From NCBI RefSeq assembly GCF_020404405.1, contig NZ_JAIZDA010000017.1:31282-95281 (forward strand): DNA of 64,000 bases. Reading direction: 5' to 3'. Of this stretch, positions 38,333-51,491 are shown in pieces (the stretch's first letter is position 1; every line of letters starts with the position of its first letter). The DNA is from Novosphingobium sp. FKTRR1 (GTDB lineage Bacteria; Pseudomonadota; Alphaproteobacteria; Sphingomonadales; Sphingomonadaceae). The position numbers were made by a program, and so were the translations under genes. Under the pieces are notes generated by a model that ran no database searches, was not told the DNA's origin, and saw nothing but the letters and a program-made list of their open reading frames with translations.

Positions 38333-38986
38333 TTACCCTTCCAGTTCCACGTCCCAATAAAGCCAGTCGCGCCAGCTTTCGTGCAGGTGGTTGGGCGGAA
38401 ACGCGCGACCCTTTTCCTGCAATTGCCAGGTGGTCGGGCGGATCGGCTCCTCAATAAGGCGCATGTGGGCCTGTTCGGGGGTACGGCCGCCCTTCTTCAT
38501 GTTGCACGGCGCACACGCGGCGGCGACGTTTTCCCACGTCGTGCGCCCGCCGAGGCGGCGCGGCACAACATGGTCGAACGTCAGATGATCGGGGCTGCCG
38601 CAATACTGGCAGGCGAACTTGTCGCGCAGGAACAGGTTGAAGCGGGTGAAGGCCGGAAACTCGCTCGGTCGCACATATTGGCGCAGCGCGATGACCGAGG
38701 GGATCTTCATGTCGAGCGAGACCGAGTGGACCTCGCGCTCATAGGTGGCGATGATATCGACGCGTTCGAGGAACACCGCCTTGATCGCGGTCTGCCAGGG
38801 CCATAGGCTGAGCGGGTAGTAGCTGAGCGGCGTGTAATCCGCATTCAGCACCAAGGCCGGACAGTTCGACAAGTGGCGGCTGGTGGCAAGGTTCGCAAAA
38901 CCAGCGTCGGCAACGTATTGCAGCGCAGCGTCTGCGCCATGGGGCTTGGCTTGCGCCGCCCGATCTATCAGCGCCTTGTGAAGCAT
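38333..38986 (-). CDS. HNH endonuclease family protein
   Basis: 217 residues from ATG 38986. The HNH module is near the C-terminus: two CxxC knuckles (CQYCGS and CAPCNMKK) enclose TFDHVVPRRLGG and WENVAAAC. The N-terminal half contains LVLNADYTPLSYYPLSLWPW, which marks a very widespread, usually single-copy bacterial HNH family of unknown target. Its universal presence argues against a mobile homing enzyme. A hairpin with DnaA-box-like sequences lies upstream (39105-39143). Confidence 0.88.
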   Translation of the reverse strand: MLHKALIDRAAQAKPHGADAALQYVADAGFANLATSRHLSNCPALVLNADYTPLSYYPLSLWPWQTAIKAVFLERVDIIATYEREVHSVSLDMKIPSVIALRQYVRPSEFPAFTRFNLFLRDKFACQYCGSPDHLTFDHVVPRRLGGRTTWENVAAACAPCNMKKGGRTPEQAHMRLIEEPIRPTTWQLQEKGRAFPPNHLHESWRDWLYWDVELEG

Positions 38987-39104
38987 GCTCCGGTCCGGCC
39001 AATCCTCAACATCAATCCATGGCTCCTGCTGGAGGAGCAATGGGCGACGTGCGTGACCACTTCATGACGCATGCGCATCTTGCACCATAAGACCGAGTTG
39101 CCCG

Positions 39105-39143
39105 TCAAGGGGGTTGTGCACAGCTTGTCCACAACCCCCTTGA
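39105..39143. terminator. Strong hairpin containing two DnaA-box-like 9-mers
   Basis: A perfect 14-bp stem (TCAAGGGGGTTGTG at 39105-39118 and its complement at 39130-39143) encloses an 11-base loop. Without a U-run it is only a possible terminator for the M20 gene that ends 7 bases away. Within it lie TTGTGCACA (39114-39122) and TTGTCCACA (39125-39133), each one base from the DnaA consensus TTATNCACA. Confidence 0.45.
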
Positions 39144-39149
39144 TCATGC

Positions 39150-40571
39150 TCAGTTCGCCAGCGCCTTGACCAGATCGGTCAGATAGTCGCGCCCCTGATA
39201 CAGCGAGGCGACCTCGATCCGCTCGTTCAATCCGTGCAAGCCGTTGCCATCGGGATCGAGCCAGTAGCCCGGCACGCCATAGGTCGGGATGCCGACCGCT
39301 TCGAGGTAGACCCCGTCGGTGGCGCCGGTCAGCATGGTCGGCAAAAAGGGTACGCCGGGGAAGTGCTTTGCCACCAGTTTTTCGACCGGCCCGGTGATCG
39401 CCGGATCGAGCGGGGGCGCCTTGGCTATGGGCTTGTCCTTGATCCGCGCTTCGATGGTGATCGCCGGGTTGCCGATGGCTGCGGCGAGCAGGGCCTGCGT
39501 TTCCTCGGACGTGCGCCCCGGGAACATCCGGCAATTCACGTTGGCGGTGGCGCGCTGGGGCAGCGCATTGAGCGCGTGTCCGGCGTTGACCATCGTGCCG
39601 ACGCAACTGGTGTGCAGCATCGAGTTGAGCATCTTGTCTTGCGACACCACGCCCAGCGCCGCCTTGTCCTGCGGGTTGGCGACCAATGCCAGCATCGCCT
39701 TGCCCACCGCGTCGCCCCGCGCGGTGCCGACCTTGGTGAAGAATATGCGGGTGGTTTCGTTGAACTCCACCGGGAAGGTAAAGTCGCGGATCTTCAACAG
39801 CGCTTCGGACAAGTCGTAAATGGCGTTTTCGCGCACCGGCTGCGAACTGTGGCCGCCGGGGTTGGTCGCGGTCAGGGTGAAGTCCTGATAGGCCTTTTCG
39901 CCCACTTGCAGCGTCTGCACTTCCAGCTTGCCGCCCTTGGCGATCGGCGTGCCGTTGCTGCGCCCGCCGCCGCCTTCGTTCAGGGCATAGGCAGCATCGA
40001 TCAGGTCGCGCTTGTTGGCGGCCAGCCATTCAGCGCCGTTGAACGCACCCGAGGTTTCCTCGCCGCAGGTCAGCGCCAGCTTGATCGTGCGCTTGGGGCG
40101 GTACTTGTCCTGCGCAAAGCGGACCATGATGTCGGTCCAGATCGCGGCCTGCGCCTTGTCGTCAACGGTGCCGCGGCCATAGAAATAGCCGTCCTCCTCG
40201 ATCAGCGTGAACGGATCGCGCACCCAGTCCTCGCGATGCGCCTCGACCACGTCGATGTGGGCGAGCAGCAGTAGCGGCTTGAGCGCCTTGGAGGTGCCGG
40301 GCAGGATCGCGACAAGGCCGCCGTCCTTGGGGTGCTCGGGCGTGGCATACGTGATCAGCCGGTCGTCGGGAAAGCCTGCCGCCTTCAACCGCACGGCCAT
40401 CTTGGCCGCCGCCGCTGTACAACTGCCCGCTGACAGGGTCGTGTTGGTCTCGATCAGTTCCTTGTACAGCGCCCGGAACGCCTGCTGGTCGGGCCGGATC
40501 GGCGCGGTGGCAGCATGGGCGGCTCCGGACAACAGCGTGGTGCCGACCAGCGCGGCAAGCAGCATCTTCAT
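39150..40571 (-). CDS. Exported M20-family metallopeptidase (copy 2 of a tandem pair)
   Basis: 473 residues with a signal peptide (about 1-20). Metal ligands are visible: His in LLAHIDVVEAH, bridging Asp in YGRGTVDDKAQ, and the Glu pair in ALTCGEETSGAF. Members are zinc exopeptidases or deacylases with a lid/dimer domain, here about residues 210-330. The protein is clearly related along its whole length to the product of the gene 26 bases upstream, so the pair arose by tandem duplication and is probably one operon. Its export suggests peptide scavenging. Confidence 0.92.
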   Translation of the reverse strand: MKMLLAALVGTTLLSGAAHAATAPIRPDQQAFRALYKELIETNTTLSAGSCTAAAAKMAVRLKAAGFPDDRLITYATPEHPKDGGLVAILPGTSKALKPLLLLAHIDVVEAHREDWVRDPFTLIEEDGYFYGRGTVDDKAQAAIWTDIMVRFAQDKYRPKRTIKLALTCGEETSGAFNGAEWLAANKRDLIDAAYALNEGGGGRSNGTPIAKGGKLEVQTLQVGEKAYQDFTLTATNPGGHSSQPVRENAIYDLSEALLKIRDFTFPVEFNETTRIFFTKVGTARGDAVGKAMLALVANPQDKAALGVVSQDKMLNSMLHTSCVGTMVNAGHALNALPQRATANVNCRMFPGRTSEETQALLAAAIGNPAITIEARIKDKPIAKAPPLDPAITGPVEKLVAKHFPGVPFLPTMLTGATDGVYLEAVGIPTYGVPGYWLDPDGNGLHGLNERIEVASLYQGRDYLTDLVKALAN

Positions 40572-40597
40572 GGGTAGTTTCCTTGGTGCACAGAGCG

Positions 40598-44813
<4,216 letters not shown>

Positions 44814-44814
44814 C

Positions 44815-45069
44815 GTGAGCGGTACGGTCGATACCATTCCCTGGGACCAGGCGGCGACGATGATCGACCTGGAAGGGCGCGCGCCGATCATCGGCACCAT
44901 CCGTGACTGCGCGATGCATTTCGCGCTCTACAAGCCGCATGCGCGTGACAACGCCCGCGTGCTGCTGACGGTGCCGGTCCACCGCGCCGGGCGCCGTACC
45001 CGGACCTGGATTCTCGAACCCGACGAAATTGCCGTGCTGACCGAACGGCTGCAGCGCGAAACCAACTGA
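44815..45069 (+). CDS. Small conserved-looking protein downstream of gyrB
   Basis: 84 residues from GTG 44815, one base after the gyrB stop, so very probably translated with it. The sequence is mixed hydrophilic (WDQAATMIDLEGRAPIIGTI, then RDCAMHFALYKPHARDNARV) with no membrane helix and one cysteine. I recognise no family. The end (RTRTWILEPDEIAVLTERLQ) suggests a small beta-strand plus helix fold. Confidence 0.6.
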   Translation: MSGTVDTIPWDQAATMIDLEGRAPIIGTIRDCAMHFALYKPHARDNARVLLTVPVHRAGRRTRTWILEPDEIAVLTERLQRETN

Positions 45070-45159
45070 ATGCGTTGAACGATCAGCGTTTTGCACCGAA
45101 AGGCGCGCGCCAAAACTGTGCCGAATCAGGGCGGTCCTGACTCAAGGCTTGCATTGCCG

Positions 45160-45172
45160 TCACGTTACGTGA
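45160..45172. repeat. Short palindrome TCACGTTACGTGA upstream of the PEP-CTERM gene
   Basis: A 13-base palindrome with one central base, 53 bases upstream of the PEP-CTERM gene's start. It shares ACGTTACGT with the palindrome at 24887-24899. It could be an operator, but nothing identifies a factor. Confidence 0.3.
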
Positions 45173-45224
45173 TTGGGTTAACGCTGCTCGTATTGTCGGG
45201 TCCGCTGCTGAAGGGTTTGCCGAG

Positions 45225-46301
45225 ATGGTCCGCCGTTATCGCCATGCAATTGCTGTAGCCACTGTTGCCGTGATGGCGCTGGCCGCGCCTGCGCTCGGTG
45301 CGTCCGAACCGCTCGGGCTCGATGCCCTCAAGACCTACAACCTTGTCGTTCTGGGCGACCTGACCTCCACGTCGGAAGTCGAAGGGCGCACGTTCGTGGG
45401 TGGCAACCTTGGTGGTTCGGCGTCGAATTACCTTATTTCTTCGTCGGTTCCGGCCAGCAACTTCACCACGCCGGGGCTGACCGTGGTCGGCAGCGTGACC
45501 AGCAGCTCGATCAACCTCAACAACGCGGCAGGGGCTTCGGTTGGCGGCAACATCAGCGGCATGGTCAACCTCAACGGCACGCAGACGCTCAATGTCGGCG
45601 GCACCTACACCCCGGTGAATGTCAACGGCAGCACGGTTAACACGCAAGTCGGCGTGGCCAATCCGGGCTTCGTGCAGGGGCTGCAGCAGTATGGCAGCGC
45701 CATGGGCACCAGCATGACCGGCCTGTCGTACACGCTGGGCCAGCAAGCGGCGAACAGCACCGTCTCGATCGCCAACAACACCGCCACGTTCAATGCGCAG
45801 CCCAATGCCGGGGGCACGGCCGTATTCAACCTGACCGCCGCGCAACTGGATTCGGTCGGCCAGATCGATTTCAAGCTGAACGGTGCGGACACGGTGATCG
45901 TCAACGTTTCGGGCAGCACGATCAATCTGAACGACAACTTCCTCGGCAATGCATCGCAACTGGGCAAGAATGTCATCTGGAACTTCACCGATGCCACCGC
46001 GCTCACGTTGACCACCGCATGGCACGGCTCGATCCTCGCGCCCAAAGCGGCGGCGCATACCTACAACTACGTTGAAGGTTCGGCGGTATTCGGCAGCCTG
46101 ATCCAGGACGGTGAATTCCACATCGGCACGTATGGCGGCAGCTATGTCCCGCCTGCCGATCCGGGCAGTTCCAGCACCACTTCGACCAGCAGCACCAGCG
46201 GCGGCACCAGCGTGCCCGAACCGGGTGTTGCGGGTCTGATGGCACTCGGCCTTGCCGCTCTGGCATGGCGGCGCCGGGGCAAGCGCGCGCTGGCTGCTTA
46301 A
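45225..46301 (+). CDS. Choice-of-anchor A family protein with PEP-CTERM sorting signal
   Basis: 358 residues. A signal peptide (about 1-25) is followed by a choice-of-anchor A domain (LDALKTYNLVVLGDLTSTSE, then VEGRTFVGGNLGG, to about residue 300), rich in Asn/Thr/Ser/Gly. A Ser/Thr linker (SSSTTSTSSTSGGTS) leads to the PEP-CTERM tripartite signal: VPEP, a hydrophobic helix, and the Arg cluster WRRRGKR. Such proteins are processed by exosortase and are usually tied to exopolysaccharide or floc formation. No exosortase gene is in the window. The GT2 fusion protein (15188-18550) is a possible but distant partner. Confidence 0.9.
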   Translation: MVRRYRHAIAVATVAVMALAAPALGASEPLGLDALKTYNLVVLGDLTSTSEVEGRTFVGGNLGGSASNYLISSSVPASNFTTPGLTVVGSVTSSSINLNNAAGASVGGNISGMVNLNGTQTLNVGGTYTPVNVNGSTVNTQVGVANPGFVQGLQQYGSAMGTSMTGLSYTLGQQAANSTVSIANNTATFNAQPNAGGTAVFNLTAAQLDSVGQIDFKLNGADTVIVNVSGSTINLNDNFLGNASQLGKNVIWNFTDATALTLTTAWHGSILAPKAAAHTYNYVEGSAVFGSLIQDGEFHIGTYGGSYVPPADPGSSSTTSTSSTSGGTSVPEPGVAGLMALGLAALAWRRRGKRALAA

Positions 46302-46376
46302 GGGTTTGATCTGGTCAGGCATGGATTATCCCGGCCTGTTTCCGCGCATCCAAACCTGCCGCCCGCCCTCCTGTGC

Positions 46377-46408
46377 ACGTCATGCCGGATCGAGTCCGGC
46401 GGTGACGG
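46377..46408. repeat. Single palindromic intergenic element
   Basis: GCCGGA-TCGAG-TCCGGC (46384-46400) forms a 6-bp hairpin within a CGTCATGCC...GGTGACGG context. It resembles palindromic intergenic elements common in alphaproteobacteria. It lies between convergent genes and may help end both transcripts. Confidence 0.4.
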
Positions 46409-46423
46409 TCCAGCCGTAGCCCC

Positions 46424-49400
46424 TCAGTCCGGCAGCACCGGCTTCTTGTCTGGCGTGGCTGGTTTGGCGAATGTCGGTTGCGGGTTGGCTTCGAGCAGGC
46501 GCAGCGCTTCGGCAACGGCGCGTTCGAGCTGCGGGTCGTGGCCTTGCCTTAGCAGTGCGGGTTCCTGCACCACTTCGATATCCGGGGCGATGCCGATGTT
46601 CTCGACCTCCCATTCGCCCTTGGTGCCATAGAGCGCCCAGCGCGGTGCGGTAATGCTGCCGCCATCGACCAGATCGGGATAGCCGCCGATACCGACCAGT
46701 CCGCCCCAGGTGCGCGTGCCGATCAGCGGGCCAACGGCGTTCTTCTTGAACAGCCACGGCATGGCATCGCCGCCCGATCCCGACATTTCGTTGATGATCA
46801 TCACTTTGGGGCCATAGATCGCCATCGCCGGTTCCATCTGGTCGGCACCTTCGCGGCTTTGGTTGATCATCTGCGGCGTGCGCTTGAGCACGTCGATGAT
46901 ATAGTCCGCAATCGATCCGCCGTGGTTGAAACGCTCGTCGAGCACCGCGCCCTTCTTGCCCACTTGCGCGAAGTAATAGCGGTTGAAGTTGGCAAAGCCG
47001 CCGCTGAACGTATCGGGCAGATAGACATAGGCCAGCTTGCCGCCCGACAGCGCATCGACCTTGCGCCGGTTGGCCTCCATCCAGCCATGCAGGCGCAAGG
47101 CACCCTCGCTGGCGATGGGCACCACGGTAACCTGCCGCGATCCCGTGCCATCGGCGCTGGGACCAACGGTCAGCACGGTCTGCTTGCCCGCCGTGCCATC
47201 GAGCGCGCGCGACACGTCGGCATCGCCGCTGACCGGACGGCCATTGACCGCAAGCAGGAAATCACCCTGCTTCACCGCCACGCCCGGCTGGCTGAGCGGG
47301 GCGACCAGCTTGGGGTTCCAGTTCTCGCCGGTCAGGATGTTGGCGATCTGCCAGTGCCCGCCTGCCAAGGCATAATCAGCCCCCAGCAGGCCGACTTTGG
47401 CACTTTGCTGTTCGGGCATGTCGCCGCCGTTGATGAAGGTGTGGCCCACGCCGATGTGGCCGGTCATTTCTTCAAGCAGCACGTTCAGATCCTGCCGCGC
47501 GGCCAGACCGGGCAGGAAGCGGGCATAGAGTTTGCGCGCCCTGTCGAGATCGAGGCCATGCAGCTTGGGGTCATAGAAGAAGTCCCGCTCGATCCGCCAC
47601 GCCTCGTTGTAGATCTGCTTCCATTCGGCTTGCGGGTCGACCCAGACGCGCACGTCATCCAGCTTCAGCGCACCGTCGCCGTCCTTCACTTCCTTGTCGG
47701 CATCGGCGACGATCCATGCGCCCTTGCGTGCCAGCAGCAGCTTCGATCCATCGGCCGAGAGCGAGAACGTGCCTGGCATAACGCCTTCGGCCAGCGTCTT
47801 GGTCTTGCGTTCCTTCAGGTCGAAGCGCAGCAGCGTGCGCGCAGGGCCGGGGCCTTCGCTTTCGAGGTAGTCGGCATCGGTCGTGGCGGGTGGGATCGTT
47901 TCGACATAGACCGCGCCATCCTTGCCGGTTTCCAGCGAGACAATGTTGGCGCGCGGGATCGGCAGCGCCAGAATGCGCTGGTCGAGCCCGGCGAAATCGA
48001 TCGCCACCGGAGCGGGGGGCTTGGGTTTGTCGCCATCCTTCGCGGCGGGCTTGTCCGCGCCCTCCGCTGTGCCATCGGCCTTGTCGGGCTTGCCCGCGCG
48101 CGGCTTCTTCGCTGCGCTGCCGGGCGCAGTGTCGTCGGCCTTGGCTTCCTCGTCGCTTTGCGGGGCGATCGGGCTGACGGTGTCCTTGCCCAGCACCATC
48201 ACGTAAACCGCGCGATCTACAGCGCGGCCCATGCTCGACATGTCGAGCCAGCCAGCGCCAAGGCCGGTGGCGGTGGTTGCGGCAAAGAACAGGTATTTGC
48301 CACTGCGGTCAAAGCGCGGACCGGTTACATCGCTCAACCCGTCAGTGATCTGCGTGGCCTTGCCGCTGGCCAGCGAATAGACGAACGCGGCGTGCAGATG
48401 GCTGGGCAACTGCTTGGTATAGGCGACCCACTGGCTGTCGGGCGACCAGCCGGGGTTGAAATCCTGAGCCGGGCTGTCGAACAAGTCGGCATCGATCTTC
48501 TGCGGCACGCCCTTGGCCAGATCGACCAGCCACAGGTTCATGCGCTTGTCGGCCAGCACGATCTTCTTCGCATCGGGCGACCAGTGCGGCTGGTAGAAGA
48601 ACGAGGGCGGCGCGCCCAGCGCGATCTTGCGCACTGGGCCAAGGCCATCCGCCGCGCCGATATGCAGCGCATATTCGCCGCTTTCATCGCTCAGCCAGGC
48701 CACTTTGCTGCCATCGGGCGAAGGCGCGGGAAAGCGATCGGCGGCACCGGGCGATTGGGTCAGGTTGCGGACGTCGCCCTTGTCGGCGGGGGCGGAAAGG
48801 ATCTCGCCGCGCGTTTCGATCAGCACGCGCTTGCCGCTGGCGGACAGCCGCGCATTGGCGATCGCGTCGGGCTTCACCTCGACATAGCGGGCACGGCGTT
48901 GCGGCAGGTCGGCGGCGATCGTGACCGGCACCGGCGTGACCGTGCCGCTGGCAATGTCATAGATTTCGAGCTTGCCGAAGTGGTCGAGCACCACGCCGCC
49001 CGGCCCCGCACCCGCCGAAGCGATGTCGAACCCGCGCGCGTTGTCGATCAGTTTGACGATCGCGCCGTTGGCGGGGTCAAAGCTGTAGAGCGTGACCGGC
49101 CCGTCGCGGTCCGACAGGAAATAGACTTTGTCGCCGATCCACAGTGGGTTGGTGTCGTTGCTGTTGGGGCGCGGGATCGGCGTCACGCTGCCATCGGCGA
49201 GCCTTGCCACCCAGATTCGCGCGGTCTGCCCGCCGCGATATTGTTTCCACGCCGGTTGCCACTGCTGGATCGGGCTATAGGCGATCCGCGCACCATCGGG
49301 CGAGAAGGCGCCGGCCTCACCGGTTGGCAGCGGCACCGCTGCGGGGGCACCGCCGCTGGCCGGTACAGTGTAGAGCTGGTTCTGATCGCGCACCGCGTAG

Positions 49401-49837
49401 CGCGGGCTGCGCAGCAGCACCGACCGGCCATCGGCGGACCAGCCGACAGCCACGTCGCGGCCGGGGTGCCAGGTCAGCCGCCGTGGCTCACCCCCGGCCG
49501 CCGGAACGACGTAGACATCGGTGTTGCCGTCATAACGGCCGGTAAAGGCGATCTGGCTGCCATCGGGTGAAAAGATCGGCCCGGACAACTGGCCCTGTCC
49601 GGCCACCAACCGCACCGCCTGCCCCCCACTGCGCGGGACCACCCAGATTTCGCCGCCATAGACGAACGCGATCCGCGTGGCCGACAATGTGGGGTGCTGC
49701 AACAGCAGCGGAGCGGATGCGCCGTTCGGCTCGGCCGCGGGCTGTGTTGCCGGTGCAGCGGCCTGTGCCTGCGCCAGTCCAGCCGGAGAAATCCCCGCGA
49801 GCAAGGCACTGGCCATGCCGATCATGAACCCACGCAT
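46424..49837 (-). CDS. Exported tricorn-like S41 family protease
   Basis: 1,137 residues. A signal peptide (about 1-24) leads into beta-propellers built of PD40/WD40-like repeats (FSPDGSQIAFTG, WSPDAKKIVLAD, WSPDSQWVAYTK). A Lys/Asp/Ala-rich linker (about 575-615) interrupts the second part. A PDZ segment (QGDFLLAVNGRPV) precedes the S41 core, with INEMSGSGGDAMPW carrying the probable nucleophile Ser and RTWGGLVGIGG downstream. This is the tricorn/TRI architecture, seen as a large periplasmic peptidase in many Gram-negative heterotrophs. It probably degrades peptides after uptake across the outer membrane. Confidence 0.92.
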   Translation of the reverse strand: MRGFMIGMASALLAGISPAGLAQAQAAAPATQPAAEPNGASAPLLLQHPTLSATRIAFVYGGEIWVVPRSGGQAVRLVAGQGQLSGPIFSPDGSQIAFTGRYDGNTDVYVVPAAGGEPRRLTWHPGRDVAVGWSADGRSVLLRSPRYAVRDQNQLYTVPASGGAPAAVPLPTGEAGAFSPDGARIAYSPIQQWQPAWKQYRGGQTARIWVARLADGSVTPIPRPNSNDTNPLWIGDKVYFLSDRDGPVTLYSFDPANGAIVKLIDNARGFDIASAGAGPGGVVLDHFGKLEIYDIASGTVTPVPVTIAADLPQRRARYVEVKPDAIANARLSASGKRVLIETRGEILSAPADKGDVRNLTQSPGAADRFPAPSPDGSKVAWLSDESGEYALHIGAADGLGPVRKIALGAPPSFFYQPHWSPDAKKIVLADKRMNLWLVDLAKGVPQKIDADLFDSPAQDFNPGWSPDSQWVAYTKQLPSHLHAAFVYSLASGKATQITDGLSDVTGPRFDRSGKYLFFAATTATGLGAGWLDMSSMGRAVDRAVYVMVLGKDTVSPIAPQSDEEAKADDTAPGSAAKKPRAGKPDKADGTAEGADKPAAKDGDKPKPPAPVAIDFAGLDQRILALPIPRANIVSLETGKDGAVYVETIPPATTDADYLESEGPGPARTLLRFDLKERKTKTLAEGVMPGTFSLSADGSKLLLARKGAWIVADADKEVKDGDGALKLDDVRVWVDPQAEWKQIYNEAWRIERDFFYDPKLHGLDLDRARKLYARFLPGLAARQDLNVLLEEMTGHIGVGHTFINGGDMPEQQSAKVGLLGADYALAGGHWQIANILTGENWNPKLVAPLSQPGVAVKQGDFLLAVNGRPVSGDADVSRALDGTAGKQTVLTVGPSADGTGSRQVTVVPIASEGALRLHGWMEANRRKVDALSGGKLAYVYLPDTFSGGFANFNRYYFAQVGKKGAVLDERFNHGGSIADYIIDVLKRTPQMINQSREGADQMEPAMAIYGPKVMIINEMSGSGGDAMPWLFKKNAVGPLIGTRTWGGLVGIGGYPDLVDGGSITAPRWALYGTKGEWEVENIGIAPDIEVVQEPALLRQGHDPQLERAVAEALRLLEANPQPTFAKPATPDKKPVLPD

Positions 49838-50016
49838 CGATGTTCCCCCCGAAAGACCTGTTTGATCGGCAGGCTAACCGATGATTGCGCCATCGGGCAA
49901 GCGCGGCATCGCTAGAACGCCCATACAGGCCGACCAGCGTTCAGCGTGCCCGATGGAACCTGTTGGCGGCCTCATGCGTCTAGATGCAACACGCCCATTC
50001 GACGAGGAGACACCGC

Positions 50017-50496
50017 ATGGACGACCGTCCCATCGAGCCGAACGATCCGCCGCCGCTCCCACACGACGAACCAACCGGACCCGAACCGATCGTGCCCGCA
50101 CCGATCAGCCCGGAAGTGCCGTCCGAAACCGAAGCGCCCCGTGCCATAGCGCCGGACGTACCCGAGGCGGTTGCTCCACCGACTGATCCCGACGATCCTG
50201 GTCTTGACAACAGCGTACAGGATGATGAGGGCGAGCAGGCGCAAACTCTTGCCGAGGAGGCGCGCTATGGCGGGTTGGTCCACGATCCGGTCACCGACAG
50301 CGAGCGCGTCCCCGGCGGCATCGACGACGACGACGACGACGGGGGAACCCCCGATCTGGTCGATCACATGAACCAGATGGTCACCTCGGGCCGCATCGAC
50401 ATGGACGCCTTTCGCGGTGAGCGGAACGACGATGACGCCGACTGGGCGCTCGGCGAGGCGGGCGAGGAGGACGAAGGGCCGCGCGGCGCACCATAG
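50017..50496 (+). CDS. Acidic Pro-rich hypothetical protein
   Basis: 159 residues from ATG 50017 with GAGGAG 7 bases upstream (an earlier in-frame ATG at 49984 lacks one). The N-terminal half is Pro/Glu/Asp-rich and probably unstructured. A run of Asp from repeated GAC codons (IDDDDDDGG) precedes a short amphipathic part (LVDHMNQMVTSGRIDMDAF) that resembles a short folded region. It has no signal peptide, no membrane helix and no cysteine. No function is recognised. It precedes trhO by ~130 bases. Confidence 0.65.
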   Translation: MDDRPIEPNDPPPLPHDEPTGPEPIVPAPISPEVPSETEAPRAIAPDVPEAVAPPTDPDDPGLDNSVQDDEGEQAQTLAEEARYGGLVHDPVTDSERVPGGIDDDDDDGGTPDLVDHMNQMVTSGRIDMDAFRGERNDDDADWALGEAGEEDEGPRGAP

Positions 50497-50517
50497 GCGC
50501 CGAGCCACCTGCCTGAA

Positions 50518-50547
50518 CCGGAACTTTCGCCCCCGGAACTTTCGCCC
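50518..50547. repeat. Perfect 15-bp tandem duplication
   Basis: CCGGAACTTTCGCCC occurs twice head-to-tail between the acidic protein and trhO. Each copy contains GGAACTT, similar to an ECF -35 element, but no matching -10 follows. It may be simple slippage. Confidence 0.6.
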
Positions 50548-50624
50548 ATCGCCTACCTTTGCACGGGTGGCCGCCCTCGCTATGGGGCGGCGGCAAGGCC
50601 GGTTGGCGAAAGGAAGGCGTGGGC

Positions 50625-51491
50625 GTGACAAGCGATCAGCAAGGCGATGTGCCTGAGCTTGCGCCTCCGGTGTGCGTGGCTGCGCTGTACAAGTTCGCTT
50701 CCTTTGCCGACTGCCACGCCCTGCGCGGGCCGCTGCTCGATTTGTGCGAGGACGAAAGTGTGCGCGGCACCCTGTTGCTGGCGCCCGAGGGCATCAACGG
50801 CACCATCGCAGGGCCAGCCGATGGCATCGCGCGCGTGCTCGACCATATCCGCACGCTGCCCGATTGTGCCGACCTCGACGTCAAGTTCTCGACCGCTCAG
50901 GCCATGCCGTTCGGCCGGATGAAAGTGCGGATCAAGCGCGAGATCGTGACGATGGGCCAGCCCGATATCGATCCGCGCGCCAGCGTCGGTACCTATGTCG
51001 CGCCGCACCACTGGAACGCGCTGATTGCCGATCCGGCCACCATCGTGATCGACACGCGCAACAGCTATGAGGTCGCGATCGGCACCTTTTCGGGCGCAAT
51101 CGACCCCAAAACGAGCAGTTTCCGCGAGTTTCCCGACTGGTTTCGCCGCGAACGCAGTCGCCTGCTGGGAGAAGGGACTCCTCCCAAGGTCGCGATGTTC
51201 TGCACCGGCGGCATCCGCTGCGAGAAGTCGACAGCCTTCCTCAAGGCCGAGGGCGTGGACGAGGTCTACCACCTGAAAGGCGGCATCCTCGCCTACCTCG
51301 AACACGTTCCGCCCGAACAGAGCCTGTGGCAGGGCGAATGCTTCGTGTTCGACGAAAGGGTGGCGATCGGCCACGGGCTGGTCGAGGGCGAGAGCACGCT
51401 CTGCCGCGATTGTGGCGGCGCGATTGTTGCCTATCAGGAATGCGCGGTCTGTCAGGCCGAAGTTTCGGACATCGGAGCACCGCGAACATGA
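50625..51491 (+). CDS. trhO: tRNA uridine(34) hydroxylase, rhodanese-related
   Basis: 288 residues. The N-terminal part is the ferredoxin-like UPF0176 domain ([13 protein letters not shown]). The rhodanese domain carries the active Cys loop in [16 protein letters not shown]. The C-terminal Cys-rich segment ([17 protein letters not shown]) is a zinc ribbon. TrhO makes 5-hydroxyuridine at tRNA position 34 in an O2-dependent reaction. GTG 50625 is chosen because GGAAGG lies 7 bases upstream; in-frame codons to 50559 have no site. The Hsp70-like gene overlaps the stop by 4 bases. Confidence 0.93.
   Translation: MTSDQQGDVPELAPPVCVAALYKFASFADCHALRGPLLDLCEDESVRGTLLLAPEGINGTIAGPADGIARVLDHIRTLPDCADLDVKFSTAQAMPFGRMKVRIKREIVTMGQPDIDPRASVGTYVAPHHWNALIADPATIVIDTRNSYEVAIGTFSGAIDPKTSSFREFPDWFRRERSRLLGEGTPPKVAMFCTGGIRCEKSTAFLKAEGVDEVYHLKGGILAYLEHVPPEQSLWQGECFVFDERVAIGHGLVEGESTLCRDCGGAIVAYQECAVCQAEVSDIGAPRT

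Noticed and set aside
46859..49570. A 903-codon plus-strand frame opposite the tricorn-like protease, and similar long antisense frames at 1007-2776, 35979-38357 and 42096-44093
   Set aside because: High GC removes stop codons from the opposite strand. These frames have no ribosome sites, low-complexity Arg/Ala/Gly composition and overlap genes with clear families.
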